From positions 692,637 through 756,636 of the forward strand of contig MPNW01000048.1 in the NCBI GenBank assembly GCA_011800805.1: DNA of 64,000 nt. Direction: 5' to 3'. The notes under the pieces were generated by a model. The model saw only the letters and a program-made list of their open reading frames with translations. It ran no database searches and was not told the origin of the DNA. Shown one piece after another: positions 11,606-22,374 of the stretch. This DNA is from Hirudo medicinalis (lineage: Eukaryota; Annelida; Clitellata; Hirudinida; Hirudinidae). Both the position numbers and the translations under genes were made by a program. Each line of letters begins with the position of its first letter. The stretch's first letter is position 1.

Positions 11606-13262
11606 AGTCATTTAGTGATGGATTGTATCGAGCCGATGTTTCCGAAAGGAGATGTATTGGCTATACAACCAAAATTCAATTTTGCACTCGTAGTAGTTGA
11701 TCTCTTTTCCCGATGGCCTATGGCATGTCCGTTAAGTTCTATGAACGCATAATGTGAATGCCTCCTGCAAATCTTTATGATTTTCTCAATACCACGCATA
11801 ATAAGTTCGAATTGTGGAACGAACTTTACGAGCCAATTAACTCAGTTATTTTTGAAGAGCTTAGGGTGTTGCCAGCGTTTCACACGCCGGGACATCCCGA
11901 AGCACGGTTGGTGGAGCGGTGTAATCAAAGCCTCAAAAATATGATCTGTAAATTGGCTGAGGTACATCCCAAGCAATGGTATAAACTATTACCATTCGTA
12001 CTGTGGTGCTTGCGCGAAAAACCTTCTGTCACGACACATGTTAGTCTGTACACGTTAGTATACTGTTCTTTACCCCGCGGCCCGCCAGCACTTTTGAAAG
12101 ACTGGTGGGGAAGGGAAGGGGAGTTACCCTTCCATCTAGGTAAGGGCCCCGGAGCTTACCTGGCATCGCTCAGAGAAAACTTACGAATGCTAAGGAATTT
12201 GCGGAACTTGCGGCAGGGCAGGAACGAGAACATTATGCAAAGTATTACCATTTACTGAGTACTGATCGTACTTATCGTTTAGGGGAAACCGTAACCATCT
12301 TGGCACCGGACGTGGTTAAGTCTAAGTTGATTAATAGAAGGCACGGCCCGGGTGCGATCGTTAGCATAAGGTCCCTTACTCGTACGTTGTAGAGGTGGAG
12401 ATTAAGAAATATCATTTACATGATAATAAAATCAGGAAATATGTTGATCGAATCGAACAGGCCATAATTGGTAATTGTGCCGTTATTTAAGACCAAGATC
12501 AAGACTTGGGTAAGATGGAACTGTTAGGTGGGTAGAGAGTGTCCAGTCAGTTGAGGTACACCAATAAAGTGAGTCATTTGAATTCGAAGGAACAGGAGCA
12601 ACTGTTCGCGAGTCTTGAAAAATTCCACGAGGTGTTCTCGGGAAAGTTGGGGACTTGTAATATACTAAATCATGAGATTAAAATTCCGACTTGCAAAATG
12701 GGTGTCAAACATATCATTGGTTTCTTTAGTTACTTCAGAAACTTCATACCTGATGTGGCTAATACTTCCCACGTAATCACCGAGTTAACAAAAAAGCGTA
12801 ACTGGTAAATTCCAGTGGCGAGAGGAACATCAAGCGGCGTTAGATAATATGTTAGATATGTTCAAATCACGTGCCACAGCCCTTAATACCATTAATTACC
12901 ATAGATCATTTGGTTTATCGACGGATGCCAGTGCTCTGGTAGTGGGGTGCTGTCTGTTCCAGTGGGATGACGAAGGGCAAGCTCCAATTGCCTTTTGGAG
13001 CTTAAAGTTATCCACTACCCAGACACGATGGTCCACGATCGAAAGGGAAGCTTTCGCGGCCGTCTGGGTATTAAATAAATTCAGATCATGGGTTTTGTTG
13101 TCTAAGATAATTGAGTTCTCGGATCATCAGCCGCTTGCTTTTCTCACTAACGCAGCTTCTAAAGTGCCAAACTGTCCAGATGGGCAAAAAAAATATCCCA
13201 TTTGCTTTGCAAGAGTATAATGTGACATTCAAGTATGAAAAGGCACGGAGAGTATCGTAGTC
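11606..13262 (+). mobile_element. Ty3/gypsy-like pol relic, integrase upstream of RNase H
   Basis: From 11610: a VMDCIEP strand, VVVDLFSRWPMACPL (integrase core), a frameshift and damage, then FHTPGHPEARLVERCNQSLK and WYKLLPFVLWCLREKPS. At 12270-12360 comes the C-terminal GETVTILAPD and GPGAIV. Without a break this passes (CAVI, DQDQDLGKMEL) to the linker HLNSKEQEQLFASLEKFHEV and then NHEIKI. The RT palm is missing: sequence jumps to the thumb motif IIGFFSYFRNFIPD. RNase H follows (FGLSTDASALVVGCCLFQWD, AFWSLKLSTTQTRWSTIERE, SDHQPLAFLT). Stops at several points make it dead. The order IN then RT/RH is unusual for gypsy and is known from Gmr1-type elements. Confidence 0.8.
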
Positions 13263-13539
13263 GATTTCTTTTCCTGGTTAGATTATGAGTAGGTAGGCTA
13301 GTAGGCACCTAAAGGTTACAATTGTTTTGTTCGATCTTTATTTCTTTGAAGGGCAATCATACGAACGAGATCTATGGGTGGATAAGTTTTATTGCAGGTC
13401 ATCGAGGGAATTGCTGGTCATTTCATCGACGGATCAGGATTCCAGAGTCTCTAGCAAGCCCAAGTCAAGATCGCAGGGAGGAGGAGTTGAAAGAAAGATG
13501 CTCATTCGATAACAAGTTTCTTGTAAACGACTTTGACGG

Positions 13540-13985
13540 GGGAGGTACATCAAGTATGCCAAGGTTATGTCTTTCTGACTGTTTTTTGATTTTTTTAAAA
13601 TCAATATACAGCATATTTATTTCATTTATTTTATAGATTGTGACGCCGAAAGTTTATTTGTGACATTCGTTTAATTGAGTTGAGCGCGAAGAAAGCAGAC
13701 GTGGAGCTTTGGTGTGAGAAAGAGTTGCGGGGTAGTTGTGAGAGGCGTTGGAGTGCGACAGTGTAGACTGGTGAACGTATTTGTTTTTGTTGGTAGTTTT
13801 GACTTTTTGATATTTCTCCCGCTTGTATTCGGTCACTCAGCTTGTCTTCTATTATTTGGCTTTTATTGTTTAATAAAATAGGTTTATTATATTTTACTTT
13901 GTGAGATTTCGATCGAATTCCTTTGATCTTCAAATTGTCGCGACTCGAGAAAGAGAGAGTTGTGACACATATTTGTGGCAGCGAC
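13540..13985 (+). mobile_element. Probable LTR with primer-binding-site-like junction
   Basis: A purine run GACGGGGGAGG at 13534-13544 could be a polypurine tract. A stretch opening TGTGACGCCG (about 13639) and closing GTTGTGACACA (about 13973) has TG/CA ends. It is followed by TTTGTGGCAGCGACGGGAT, which resembles the primer-binding region of many gypsy elements. A gag-like frame starts at 14180. No second LTR copy is in the window, so the borders are guesses. Confidence 0.45.
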
Positions 13986-14179
13986 GGGATCGAGTGTTCA
14001 AAGTGAAGATCGAAGAAGAGTGCAGCGACGAGATCAAACAAATCATCCTTCGACCAGCACGGCGGAGAAGATCCGTGACACATCCCGAAGAATCGACCTT
14101 CGAGGTTTTCTTCTATCCTCACAAAGGTAGATTAATTGGTTCTCGATTGTCCATTTCTTTATAGGCTTTAGGTTCGATT

Positions 14180-14465
14180 ATGGCTAAGAAAACCAGCTTA
14201 AGTCGCGATATGATAGACTTAGACGATCCGTTCGAGATACCAAGCGCAGATAACCTATGTTTATCCATCGATAACTATGATGATGAACTGAAACCGCTAG
14301 ATCAAAATGAAGCCAAGCATCGTCAACGATTGGATAGAGAAGCTAGTGAATCGCAGGAGCGATGCAGGCAAATTAGTTTGTCGCTTCGAGAGATTAATTT
14401 GGAATTTCAAACACTAAAATTAGAGGAAGAAAGAGAGTTAAGCGAATTAAAGTTAGAACGTGAGG
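14180..14465 (+). pseudogene. Gag N-terminal fragment of an LTR retrotransposon
   Basis: An ATG at 14180 opens a charged coiled-coil-rich frame (DLDDPFEIPSADNLCLSIDN, then EAKHRQRLDREASESQERCR, then LKLEEERELSELKLEREAW). It lies about 200 bases after the putative primer-binding site, where gag is expected. Gag sequence ceases near 14465, where hAT-like sequence takes over. No zinc knuckle or capsid motif is seen; the assignment rests on position and composition. Confidence 0.45.
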
Positions 14466-14639
14466 CATGGTTGATTAGTCCAGATCGTTTGTGCGCTACA
14501 TCATTCGTTGGTGCGTCAAACATGAGCGGTCATCGATGCGGTACAGTCTGTATCCATGGGGGGAATTTCACCCCCTGCTCTTGGTTAGCACCTCCACCCC
14601 CCTTACAACATGTATAACTCCCTGGGTGCATTGTGGTGG

Positions 14640-15060
14640 TGCAGGCCCATGTGGTGCAGTGCAGTGGTAAAGGCCAGCGCGTCGGTCCCCTTTCTTCACA
14701 GGAGATACTGACAGCAGCTTCGAGTTTCGTTGAGGTTTATAAAGACGGCCTTGATGTTTGCCTCGGAAATGAGCTTGTGCTAAATTCGTTGATACATTCA
14801 AGGATGAACAAGTTGCACATGTTTCTCGCGAGGTAGAGTTAGAGAAACGAGGTCAGGGATGATTTCCGAATGCGTTGATAGCATGTCAGCAAGTGGATGG
14901 TCAGCAAGTGCAATGCGGAGAGTTCATTCTCAAAAATGAAACTCGTAATGAACAGACTTCACACGTCGATGTGCAATGATCTGTTGCCATACCTGGCTCT
15001 GACGAGTATAGAGTCCGACATTCTGCGTGAGATCAACTTTGAGGACCGAATTTGCGAAGA
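14640..15060 (+). mobile_element. hAT-family transposase C-terminal fragment
   Basis: Plus frames contain EVYKDGLDVCLGNELV and then, at 14900-15055, CNAESSFSKMKLVMNRLHTS, LLPYLALTSIES and LREINFED. This is the pattern ERSFSxLKxIKNxLRSTM, LxxLxxLSIExDI, IDFDEVI of the C-terminal dimerisation domain in ZMYM/TTF-type hAT transposases. It is truncated on both sides and ends before the assembly gap. Confidence 0.65.
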
Positions 15061-15263
15061 TGAAAGCACGGAAAGTTTCATTACTTTAACACTAAATACT
15101 CAAATCAGGAGAAGACTGTTGAAACAATTTTGTTAATTATTCTGAAGCTATTTTATGTGGTTCTGGGGAACTCGGAAGTTGGTGGGAAGTTGCAGCGTCA
15201 TGGTGAAGTTGTCGATAAAAACTTTGTTGTAGAAAGACTGAAGTCAAGTTCCTTAATTGCTCA

Positions 15264-15597
15264 NNNNNNNNNNNNNNNNNNNNNNNNNNNNNNNNNNNNN
15301 NNNNNNNNNNNNNNNNNNNNNNNNNNNNNNNNNNNNNNNNNNNNNNNNNNNNNNNNNNNNNNNNNNNNNNNNNNNNNNNNNNNNNNNNNNNNNNNNNNNN
15401 NNNNNNNNNNNNNNNNNNNNNNNNNNNNNNNNNNNNNNNNNNNNNNNNNNNNNNNNNNNNNNNNNNNNNNNNNNNNNNNNNNNNNNNNNNNNNNNNNNNN
15501 NNNNNNNNNNNNNNNNNNNNNNNNNNNNNNNNNNNNNNNNNNNNNNNNNNNNNNNNNNNNNNNNNNNNNNNNNNNNNNNNNNNNNNNNNNNNNNNNN
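15264..15597. other. Assembly gap
   Basis: Run of 334 Ns; open frames spanning it are artefacts. Confidence 0.99.
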
Positions 15598-15774
15598 GGC
15601 CCCTGTGCATTGGCACGCTTCGACCATGTCTAAATCCGAGATTATGTGGATGCAACATTTTGATGTTGGAAAATAAATAATTGCTTCAATCAGAACATTG
15701 AAGTCCCTTTCACACTGTCGTCTTGAAGAGATTTATCTCGAGTGAAAATCTAAAGACGGAGAGACAATGACAAG

Positions 15775-15845
15775 AGTGATGATGATGATGAATACGATAA
15801 CGACGATGACGATGATGATACGATGTTGATAGAGGTGAGATGAAG
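15775..15845. repeat. Short (GATGAC)n-like microsatellite
   Basis: Imperfect GATGATGATGA/ACGACGATGACG run in otherwise featureless sequence. The flanking 15600-16180 shows nothing else I can name. Confidence 0.7.
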
Positions 15846-16189
15846 CTGATAAAGAGATGATGACTGTGGACAATGTGCGTGTGACCTTCCTTAAAGTCCA
15901 TTCTCCAATTCACGGCGAAAGATTCAAAGGAAATAAATATTGTTATCAAAACTTATTAATTTTTTCTTTGAAAATAATGCATTAATAATGATGATACTAA
16001 GTGTTTTATTAATATTTAAATTTATTGTTTAAGAATAACATCTGCAAATCTAAACTCATTTTCGCAAAATGTACGATGCCTGCTATAGCGATACGACATT
16101 CACGTTTTTAGTCATAATTTTGTTAATGCGTTTCATATTTACACCAGTTATTGCTATGATGTGTATTGTATGTAGACATGTATATTGTC

Positions 16190-16460
16190 TTTATTGATGA
16201 AGAGTTGCAGACTGCTTGTCCAACTCTTTCCATGCTTCTTTCAGAGCATTTTCCAGTTTCTGGATGTCAGAATATTTGCATGCCATTGCAATACATTTCA
16301 TTAGCAAGCAATTCCCATGCATTTTCGAAGTCTGGCGAGCGAGCAGGTCATTTCCAAACTTTGAGATTCTTCTCCTGGAAGAACAACCTTGTGACTTTCG
16401 AGGTGCTTATATTGCTGAAAAATAACCTTAGCGACTTGTATTTTGTTACACACGTGTAGG
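16190..16460 (-). mobile_element. Tc1-like transposase C-terminal fragment
   Basis: Reading the minus strand in shifting frames gives VLPGEESQSLEM, LLARQTSKMHG, then KLENALKEAWKELDKQSATL. This follows the Tc1 layout WPARSPDxNPIENLW, then a helix ending xxLxxAIxxxWxxL, with the SPDxNPIEN box degraded to SPDFENAWE. It is broken and has no visible terminal repeats. Confidence 0.55.
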
Positions 16461-16559
16461 AGGTACTTGCTCAGAGATCCTCTGACGTCATACCAATAAT
16501 ATTTGAAGCAGTCTGGATTATTCACATTAATATTTTCTATTAGAGAAAATAACAAAACT

Positions 16560-17690
16560 CCAGTTCACCTCCAATTTAAATTGGATCATTTCGTGAACTT
16601 CTGTCAAGAATGACGTCTGCATGTTGTAGACTGACTCGTATGCAATTTCAGATGTTTTGAAGTTTCATTGAAAAGCAATGAGATGTCAAAATGTCAAAAT
16701 TCCTTTTGACAGATTCACGGAGAAGGATTCTCTTCTAACGATGATCCAGTTTTCAGGTCTTCCAAACATGTGATTCGTTCCATATTTAAAAAAAAACGTC
16801 TGACAACGTCTCTAGAATGTTACTCATAGTAATGTAATTTATATTTAAATGTAATATGTAACTCTCATAGAAACTTCAGATAATGACATTTTTAGCTCGT
16901 CTAAACGCCTTTATTTGTCCTTTCCCATGTCGCTAAGACGTTTTCCTGAACCTGTCTATAATAACGCTAACTAACAAACTTCATAACAATCAAAACATTA
17001 GTTAACATTGTTCTTTATATATGGAACCTTATTAGGGTAGACAGACTTTATGATCCCTGTAATAAAATGTTATTTCCTGTACAGGAAGACACACCATCCC
17101 TAATCTTTGAAACGTTTCTGAACAGTATCAAAGGGATTTTTCCAAGAAATTTCTTTTATATTCAAATTTGATCTTCCGAAATATTATTAAGTGTTAATAG
17201 AAGCATAATTGATTGAAACTTTGAGCAAATATGTGTAGTAGTTTTTCAGATATCTGGACAAAATAAAAGATTTTTACAATTGTCGTATCCCAATAGCAGG
17301 CCTTGTAGTTTGAATAACAATTTTCCGCATATTAATTTATTTTGGAGATTTTATTATCGACCCCTTTTAATTTAGCATCCACTGGACTGACCTTTCGAAA
17401 GTATGATCACTAAATGACCTCTGACCTGATGACCTTGACAATAACGTCGTAACCATAACTACGAAACACAATGCCTTGGTCCGGTTGCTTGACATGTTGG
17501 TTGGCAGAGAATGCAGTAACTTCTGACAAGTTCTTAAGCTGGGCAAAATAATATTGATAAATATGATGGTGATAATAATGGTGGCAATGTAGTCATTATA
17601 ATTATGATGTTGTAAATAAAATAATTATAACATAGTAACTATGTTAATTAAGATGTAATAATAACACTAGCAATAATAATTAGAGGGAAA
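16560..17690. other. Non-coding stretch
   Basis: AT-rich sequence with no open frame, repeat array or splice-like coding block that I can support. Confidence 0.5.
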
Positions 17691-17694
17691 ATAA

Positions 17695-18085
17695 TAGTTC
17701 ATTTATATGGCGCCCTATGCATAGCATCAGAGGCGCCTTGGTTTATCGTTATCCTGAAGAAATGAGTTTTCAGCTGATGCTCGAAGATCTGTTAGTTGAG
17801 AGCGAATGATGGGGGCAGGAGGCAGACGAGTCACAGGAGAAGCCTCGATTGACGATGGATGATCTATGGTCTGGTTGTTGTAGATGAATAGCGGAGCGGA
17901 GGATGTACAAAGTTCAGGGAATTGGCTGGAGTGAATGAGGTGGTTGAGATAGGGCGGGTTGGATGTAGCTAGAGTGCGATAGGTGATTAAGGAGATTTTG
18001 AAGATGATGCGAAGGTCTACGGGCAACAAGTGCAGTTGCATCGAGAATTCAGAGCTGATATCGAGGAGAACGAGTGTGGCTAGGT
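17695..18085 (-). mobile_element. LINE 3' end (CR1/L2-like), same family
   Basis: The minus frame reads LRIIFKISLITYRTLATSNP then PYLNHLIH, nearly identical to the copy at 1967-2365. The 3' end carries the family tail (GGCGCCTCTGATGCTATGCA and CCATATAAATGAAC on minus). The last SPxVW region is frameshifted. The copy is 5'-truncated near 18085. Confidence 0.8.
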
Positions 18086-18145
18086 TATTTTAATTGTATA
18101 ATTATTATAATAATAATTTTATTGTAGTAATTGTTGCAATACATA

Positions 18146-18147
18146 GT

Positions 18148-18189
<42 letters not shown>

Positions 18190-19312
18190 TTAAATGCATC
18201 ATTCAAAGATCAAATATTACCACTGAATGGAAAATTTCCCTAGTGTCACACCTCCACAAGAAGGTCCTAACTATATCTCCTGAAAACTACAAACCAATAA
18301 GGATAACTGCAACTTGCTGCAGAGTTTTGGAGAAAATAATCAACAAATCCCTAATTCTAAACCTTACAAACGACAACCTAATTGATAACAACCAACATGG
18401 CTTCATTCCAGCAAGATCAACTTTAACCAATATTCTTGAATGCATCCAATAGTGGACTGACACCATTCAGAACAAACAAAATATGGATATCATTAATTTG
18501 GATTTTTGTAAGGCTTTTGACTTTGTCTCTCTCGTGAAATTAATGAATAAATTATCTGCATATGGTCTTGGTAATAGCGCGAGAGGATGGCTTAGAGACT
18601 TTCTTAATTCATGGGCTCACAGAGTTGCCATCAATGGCTTTATTTCCGATGAAATCCCAGTCACCAGTGGAGTTCCTCAGGGCAGTGTTTTGAGACTGAC
18701 CCTATTTCTACTCTACATAAATGACCTGCCCAATTTATTTCTAAACTCCGACACTCCAACCTGTAAGCTCTTTGCTGGAGTTGTGAAACTTTATAATCAG
18801 TCCCCAACTCAGTTACAAAATTGGCTTGANACATGAGAAGACTCAGACTACTTAATCCACTAACTCTTGAAAAGCGTCGATTATGGGCTGACCTATCGCT
18901 TTGCTTCAAGTTGAGAAGGGGACTGCTTAATTGCACAGCCTCCTTCTCTCTCCTACCCTCAACATATTCTAGGACAGGAGGTCATCATTCTAAACTCAGA
19001 ACTGGTAAAATCAGATGTGAAACCACTAAGAATTTCTTCTGTAACCGAGACGTTAGATCATGGAACTCTGCCTGCCGATATTGTAAATTCATCATCTGTT
19101 TATCGCTTTGACTCGGCTATTCGTGAACTTAACATAATTCAATATCTCATCTACAAATAATTCCCTTCTTTTGTGTCCACAAACGAATGTATTTTATTTT
19201 TGAACTGCGGGGTTTTATTTTAGTTTTTTTTGCTGCCATTGATGCTTTCGCTCAAATTTGTGCATTTCTGCTTTCTTAAGTTCACTTAATAAATATAATA
19301 ATAATAATGTAT
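18146..19312 (+). mobile_element. Second LINE type: inactivated reverse transcriptase
   Basis: Following an (ATA)n tract, the plus strand encodes ISPENYKPIRITATCCRVLE, NDNLIDNNQHGFIPARSTLT, DIINLDFCKAFDFVSLVKLM, SGVPQGSVL and LFLLYINDLPNLF. The catalytic FADD box is replaced by KLFAGVVKLY. A single N (18830) marks a jump to the C-terminus: RRLRLLNPLTLEKRRLWADL, TKNFFCNRDVRSWNSA. It ends in an AATAATAATAATG tail near 19307. Loss of both catalytic Asp residues and the internal deletion make it a pseudogene. Confidence 0.8.
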
Positions 19313-21680
19313 TCATTAATATTTATGAGGTAGAATGCACCTGATGGCATTATATCGTTTGAAGCAAATAAACTTAATGTAGCGATAATTATAATATTTT
19401 AACATAATTTATTGTATTAATCATTAATATTATAATAAAATATTAATTTAATAAAATTGCGCTCAAAATTATAATTGTGTTAATACTTCAAGAAACTCAC
19501 TCTGACGATCAAGTTGTCCCCTCGGATCAGTTGAAAACTCAGTTGTGAATGATTTGTTAAATTGTTCTGCTAATAAAATAACCTTCCTTGGAGTGAAACA
19601 TGATTTGAAGACTGAAATAGTCGCACGATGAGACTCTATTTCATGTTTTGCCGATGATGTTCGCATTATTTCGGCTCAGAGGTTTTTCTGAATTCTTCTT
19701 TTAAGCTGAACAATGGAACTCTCTTTTATTGAAATCGTGGTTTCAACCAGTACACAGTGATTGATGATGATGACGACGATGACGACTACGACGATGAGAT
19801 TTGACGATGATGATGATGATGCTGCTGATGATGATGATGCTGCTGCTGATGGTGATGGTGATGATATTGCGGTTGTAATGGCGATGACGATACTAGATTT
19901 ACTTTAAGATTATTTTTTCTTTAAAAAGCTTAAAATTTATAAGGTGAAACTTACCAAGTTACAAATGATGCTTAAAATTATTAGACTAATTTTAAAATAT
20001 TTCACGCGAAACAATAACAAGAAAGTATTTCGTTGCACATCGACAGAAGACACAAAGCAATTATAAACTTCCCTGTCACAACAAAAAAATGATAGAAGAT
20101 TCTGCACTTAATTCGTTCAATTAGAAATCTTCCTTTGTCACCAGATGTCGTTCAGTACTATTATCAGGAGTACCGTTCTTTATGTAGCGCTTATTCCTGG
20201 AAGATCTGTGCTGATCCTTCTGCATAACATGCATTAACATTACATTACATTAATATTACATAACATCACATTTCCTGGAGTTGAATTGTGTTTAAGAAGT
20301 GGAAACACGTGAAATTAATTTTAAAATCTGGAATTAATCATTCACATTTTATATAAAATATATCATTATTTGTATATATAATGTAAATGAAAATAAGTAA
20401 CAACTCCCACATATTTGTGTACAAAATATTCTCGAATGTCTGTTTTGTTTAAAAATACATCAGAATTAGCAGGTAAAAAGTTTTGAAAGCCAGAAAAGAA
20501 TATGAATAAATGTCGACTGATGGATGGAATTGATGGAGGAATGACGAACGAATGATTGCAATGTCCTCAGCATTGGGATCGATGTGCTCACGCAACTATT
20601 TAAAGTCGAGAAAATGCTTCTTAGGACACTTCAGACTCACGTCTTCTTCAACTTCCTGCTCGTAACATCATTGAATTTTGCAATGTAATCCAATTTCATC
20701 GAGAAATGTAATCGCATATTGTCAGCGTCACATGTTAATATAATATTAGGCATAAAAAAAAATTAATTATATATAATAATAATATTAAATTAATGATATC
20801 TTCAAAATGTTAGCGAAAGTTCACGATGACGTTTTAGAGATATTTCTGCAGTCAAATATTTCAACCTCGAAGGTTAGAGATGTCTTCAGAATTGTTTAAA
20901 AATAAAATTTATATTAGAACTAAATAAGTAATAAACTCGAAGGAAAGAGTTGGACAAAAGTCCACAGAGTAACGAAATCTTTGAGTTTTTCGACTCCTTT
21001 CTGTTTGAATGAAATTTCATTCTGCGGTGAAATGGCTTCTAATGGAGCTTTTAGCAGGATTCCCTCTTTTTGAAACATATTCCAGCACAAAAATTCGACT
21101 CCTCAACTATATTTATTGCCATATATTATAATAAATAATTAATGATAATAATAATATTATTAATAAGTAATGCTAATAATAAGCATTTAATAAAATATAA
21201 TAATAATTAATGATAATTGACATTGATGTAACATATCAAAAAATCATTATTATTATTATTAATTATTATTATTATAAAATATAATTATTATTGTTATAAA
21301 AACATATATTAAATATTAATATAATAATAATTATATTAATTATTGATAATAATAAGATATTAATATTAAGAAATTAATGAAAAATAGCCATAATCAGTTT
21401 TATTATCATTCAATAATCTGATTACCTCACTAGATTTTCTGTTCTAACGAAATTGAATTTTATTAGGGATGGAAAAATAATATTTCGTCTTAAAATGTGA
21501 GAAATGTTGGTGAAAGAAGAAGTAACGATTACGATCACTTAGATGCTGTGTGTGTGGTCTTAGGCGTGGTCTTCAAATGGGCTTGAAATATTTTCATGAA
21601 GACCACATAATGACTTAATGCTCCTGGTGCTTCAGGAAGAAATGATTTTCACTAATCACTGCATTAGTGATTACTTAATA
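19313..21680. other. Non-coding stretch
   Basis: AT-rich with short GATGATGCTGCTG repeats (19770-19870) and ATTATT tracts (21120-21380). A 65-codon minus frame at 19666-19469 shows no recognisable family. Confidence 0.5.
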
Positions 21681-22374
21681 CTAGGGCTGTTAAACATCAT
21701 TGATTTCTTGAACGATTAATTAATTGTTAAAAACCGATTAAATTTGTAACAAAATGACAATCGAATTTAATCCACTGACAAGTAGTTTGATTTTATCAAT
21801 TTTTTTATTAAGCCAGGAAAATGAATGTCATTCTTCAGTTCACTCATTCATTCCATAGATTTCGAACAGTCTTTTCATCAGGCTAACTTCTTCATACTGT
21901 CAGGAGTTAAAGATGCACTCAGTTTATTCACAATACAACCGAATGTGCCGATCAGTCTCTCACACGGCTGGTATGCACGATACCTTACAAAAAATGCCAA
22001 TTTCGGAAAGCAGGCATTAACTTTCCATCAGAGCTGGATCTTGTGACTCCGGAATTTGTGGGTCTTCTCGGTACTTCTGCAATTTGCTGTCAACAATGGC
22101 ACCCACGTGTCGTCGTCAGACTCAGATTCTGAATCATTACAAGTCAGCATCAGTGGTTTCTTTGGCTGCGGCTCGGGCTGTGCTCATTGATTATTATCCT
22201 CCCCACTAGAGGTCGGTCAGGGACCATTTTGCGTTCCCGGTACCGTCCCGGTCTAAAAATAATCAAATCATCCCCGGACGTGGTACCGTCCAATCCCGTC
22301 AAAAAATCTTCCGATTAATCGCTAAAAATTCTAACTATTAATCTTGCGATTGATATGGGCGGCCTAATTTACTA
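21681..22374 (-). mobile_element. hAT remnant
   Basis: The minus strand at about 22000-21880 reads FFVRYRAYQP, CERLIGTFGCIVNKLSASLT and PDSMKKLA, the C-terminal block of hAT transposases (usual form RYLAIPA, SERVFSxAGxIVNKKRxxLxP). The end at 21682, TAGGGCTGTTAAAC, and the inverted right end, TAGGCCGCCC, look like imperfect hAT ends with a GATTAAT-rich subterminal region, as in the element at 6577. I see no matching 8-bp duplication. A GC-rich block (22210-22305: CCCGGTACCGTCCCGG) may be a further insertion. Confidence 0.6.

Noticed and set aside
15130..15676. Open frames spanning the first gap
   Set aside because: Mostly Ns; the readable flanks show no gene.
19469..19666. 65-codon minus frame
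   Set aside because: No recognisable family, no splice partners; open frames of this length are common by chance here.
21681..22374. Treating the 21681 hAT remnant as having an intact TSD
   Set aside because: Bases next to the two ends (CTTAATAC and ATTTACTA) do not match, so the ends are uncertain.
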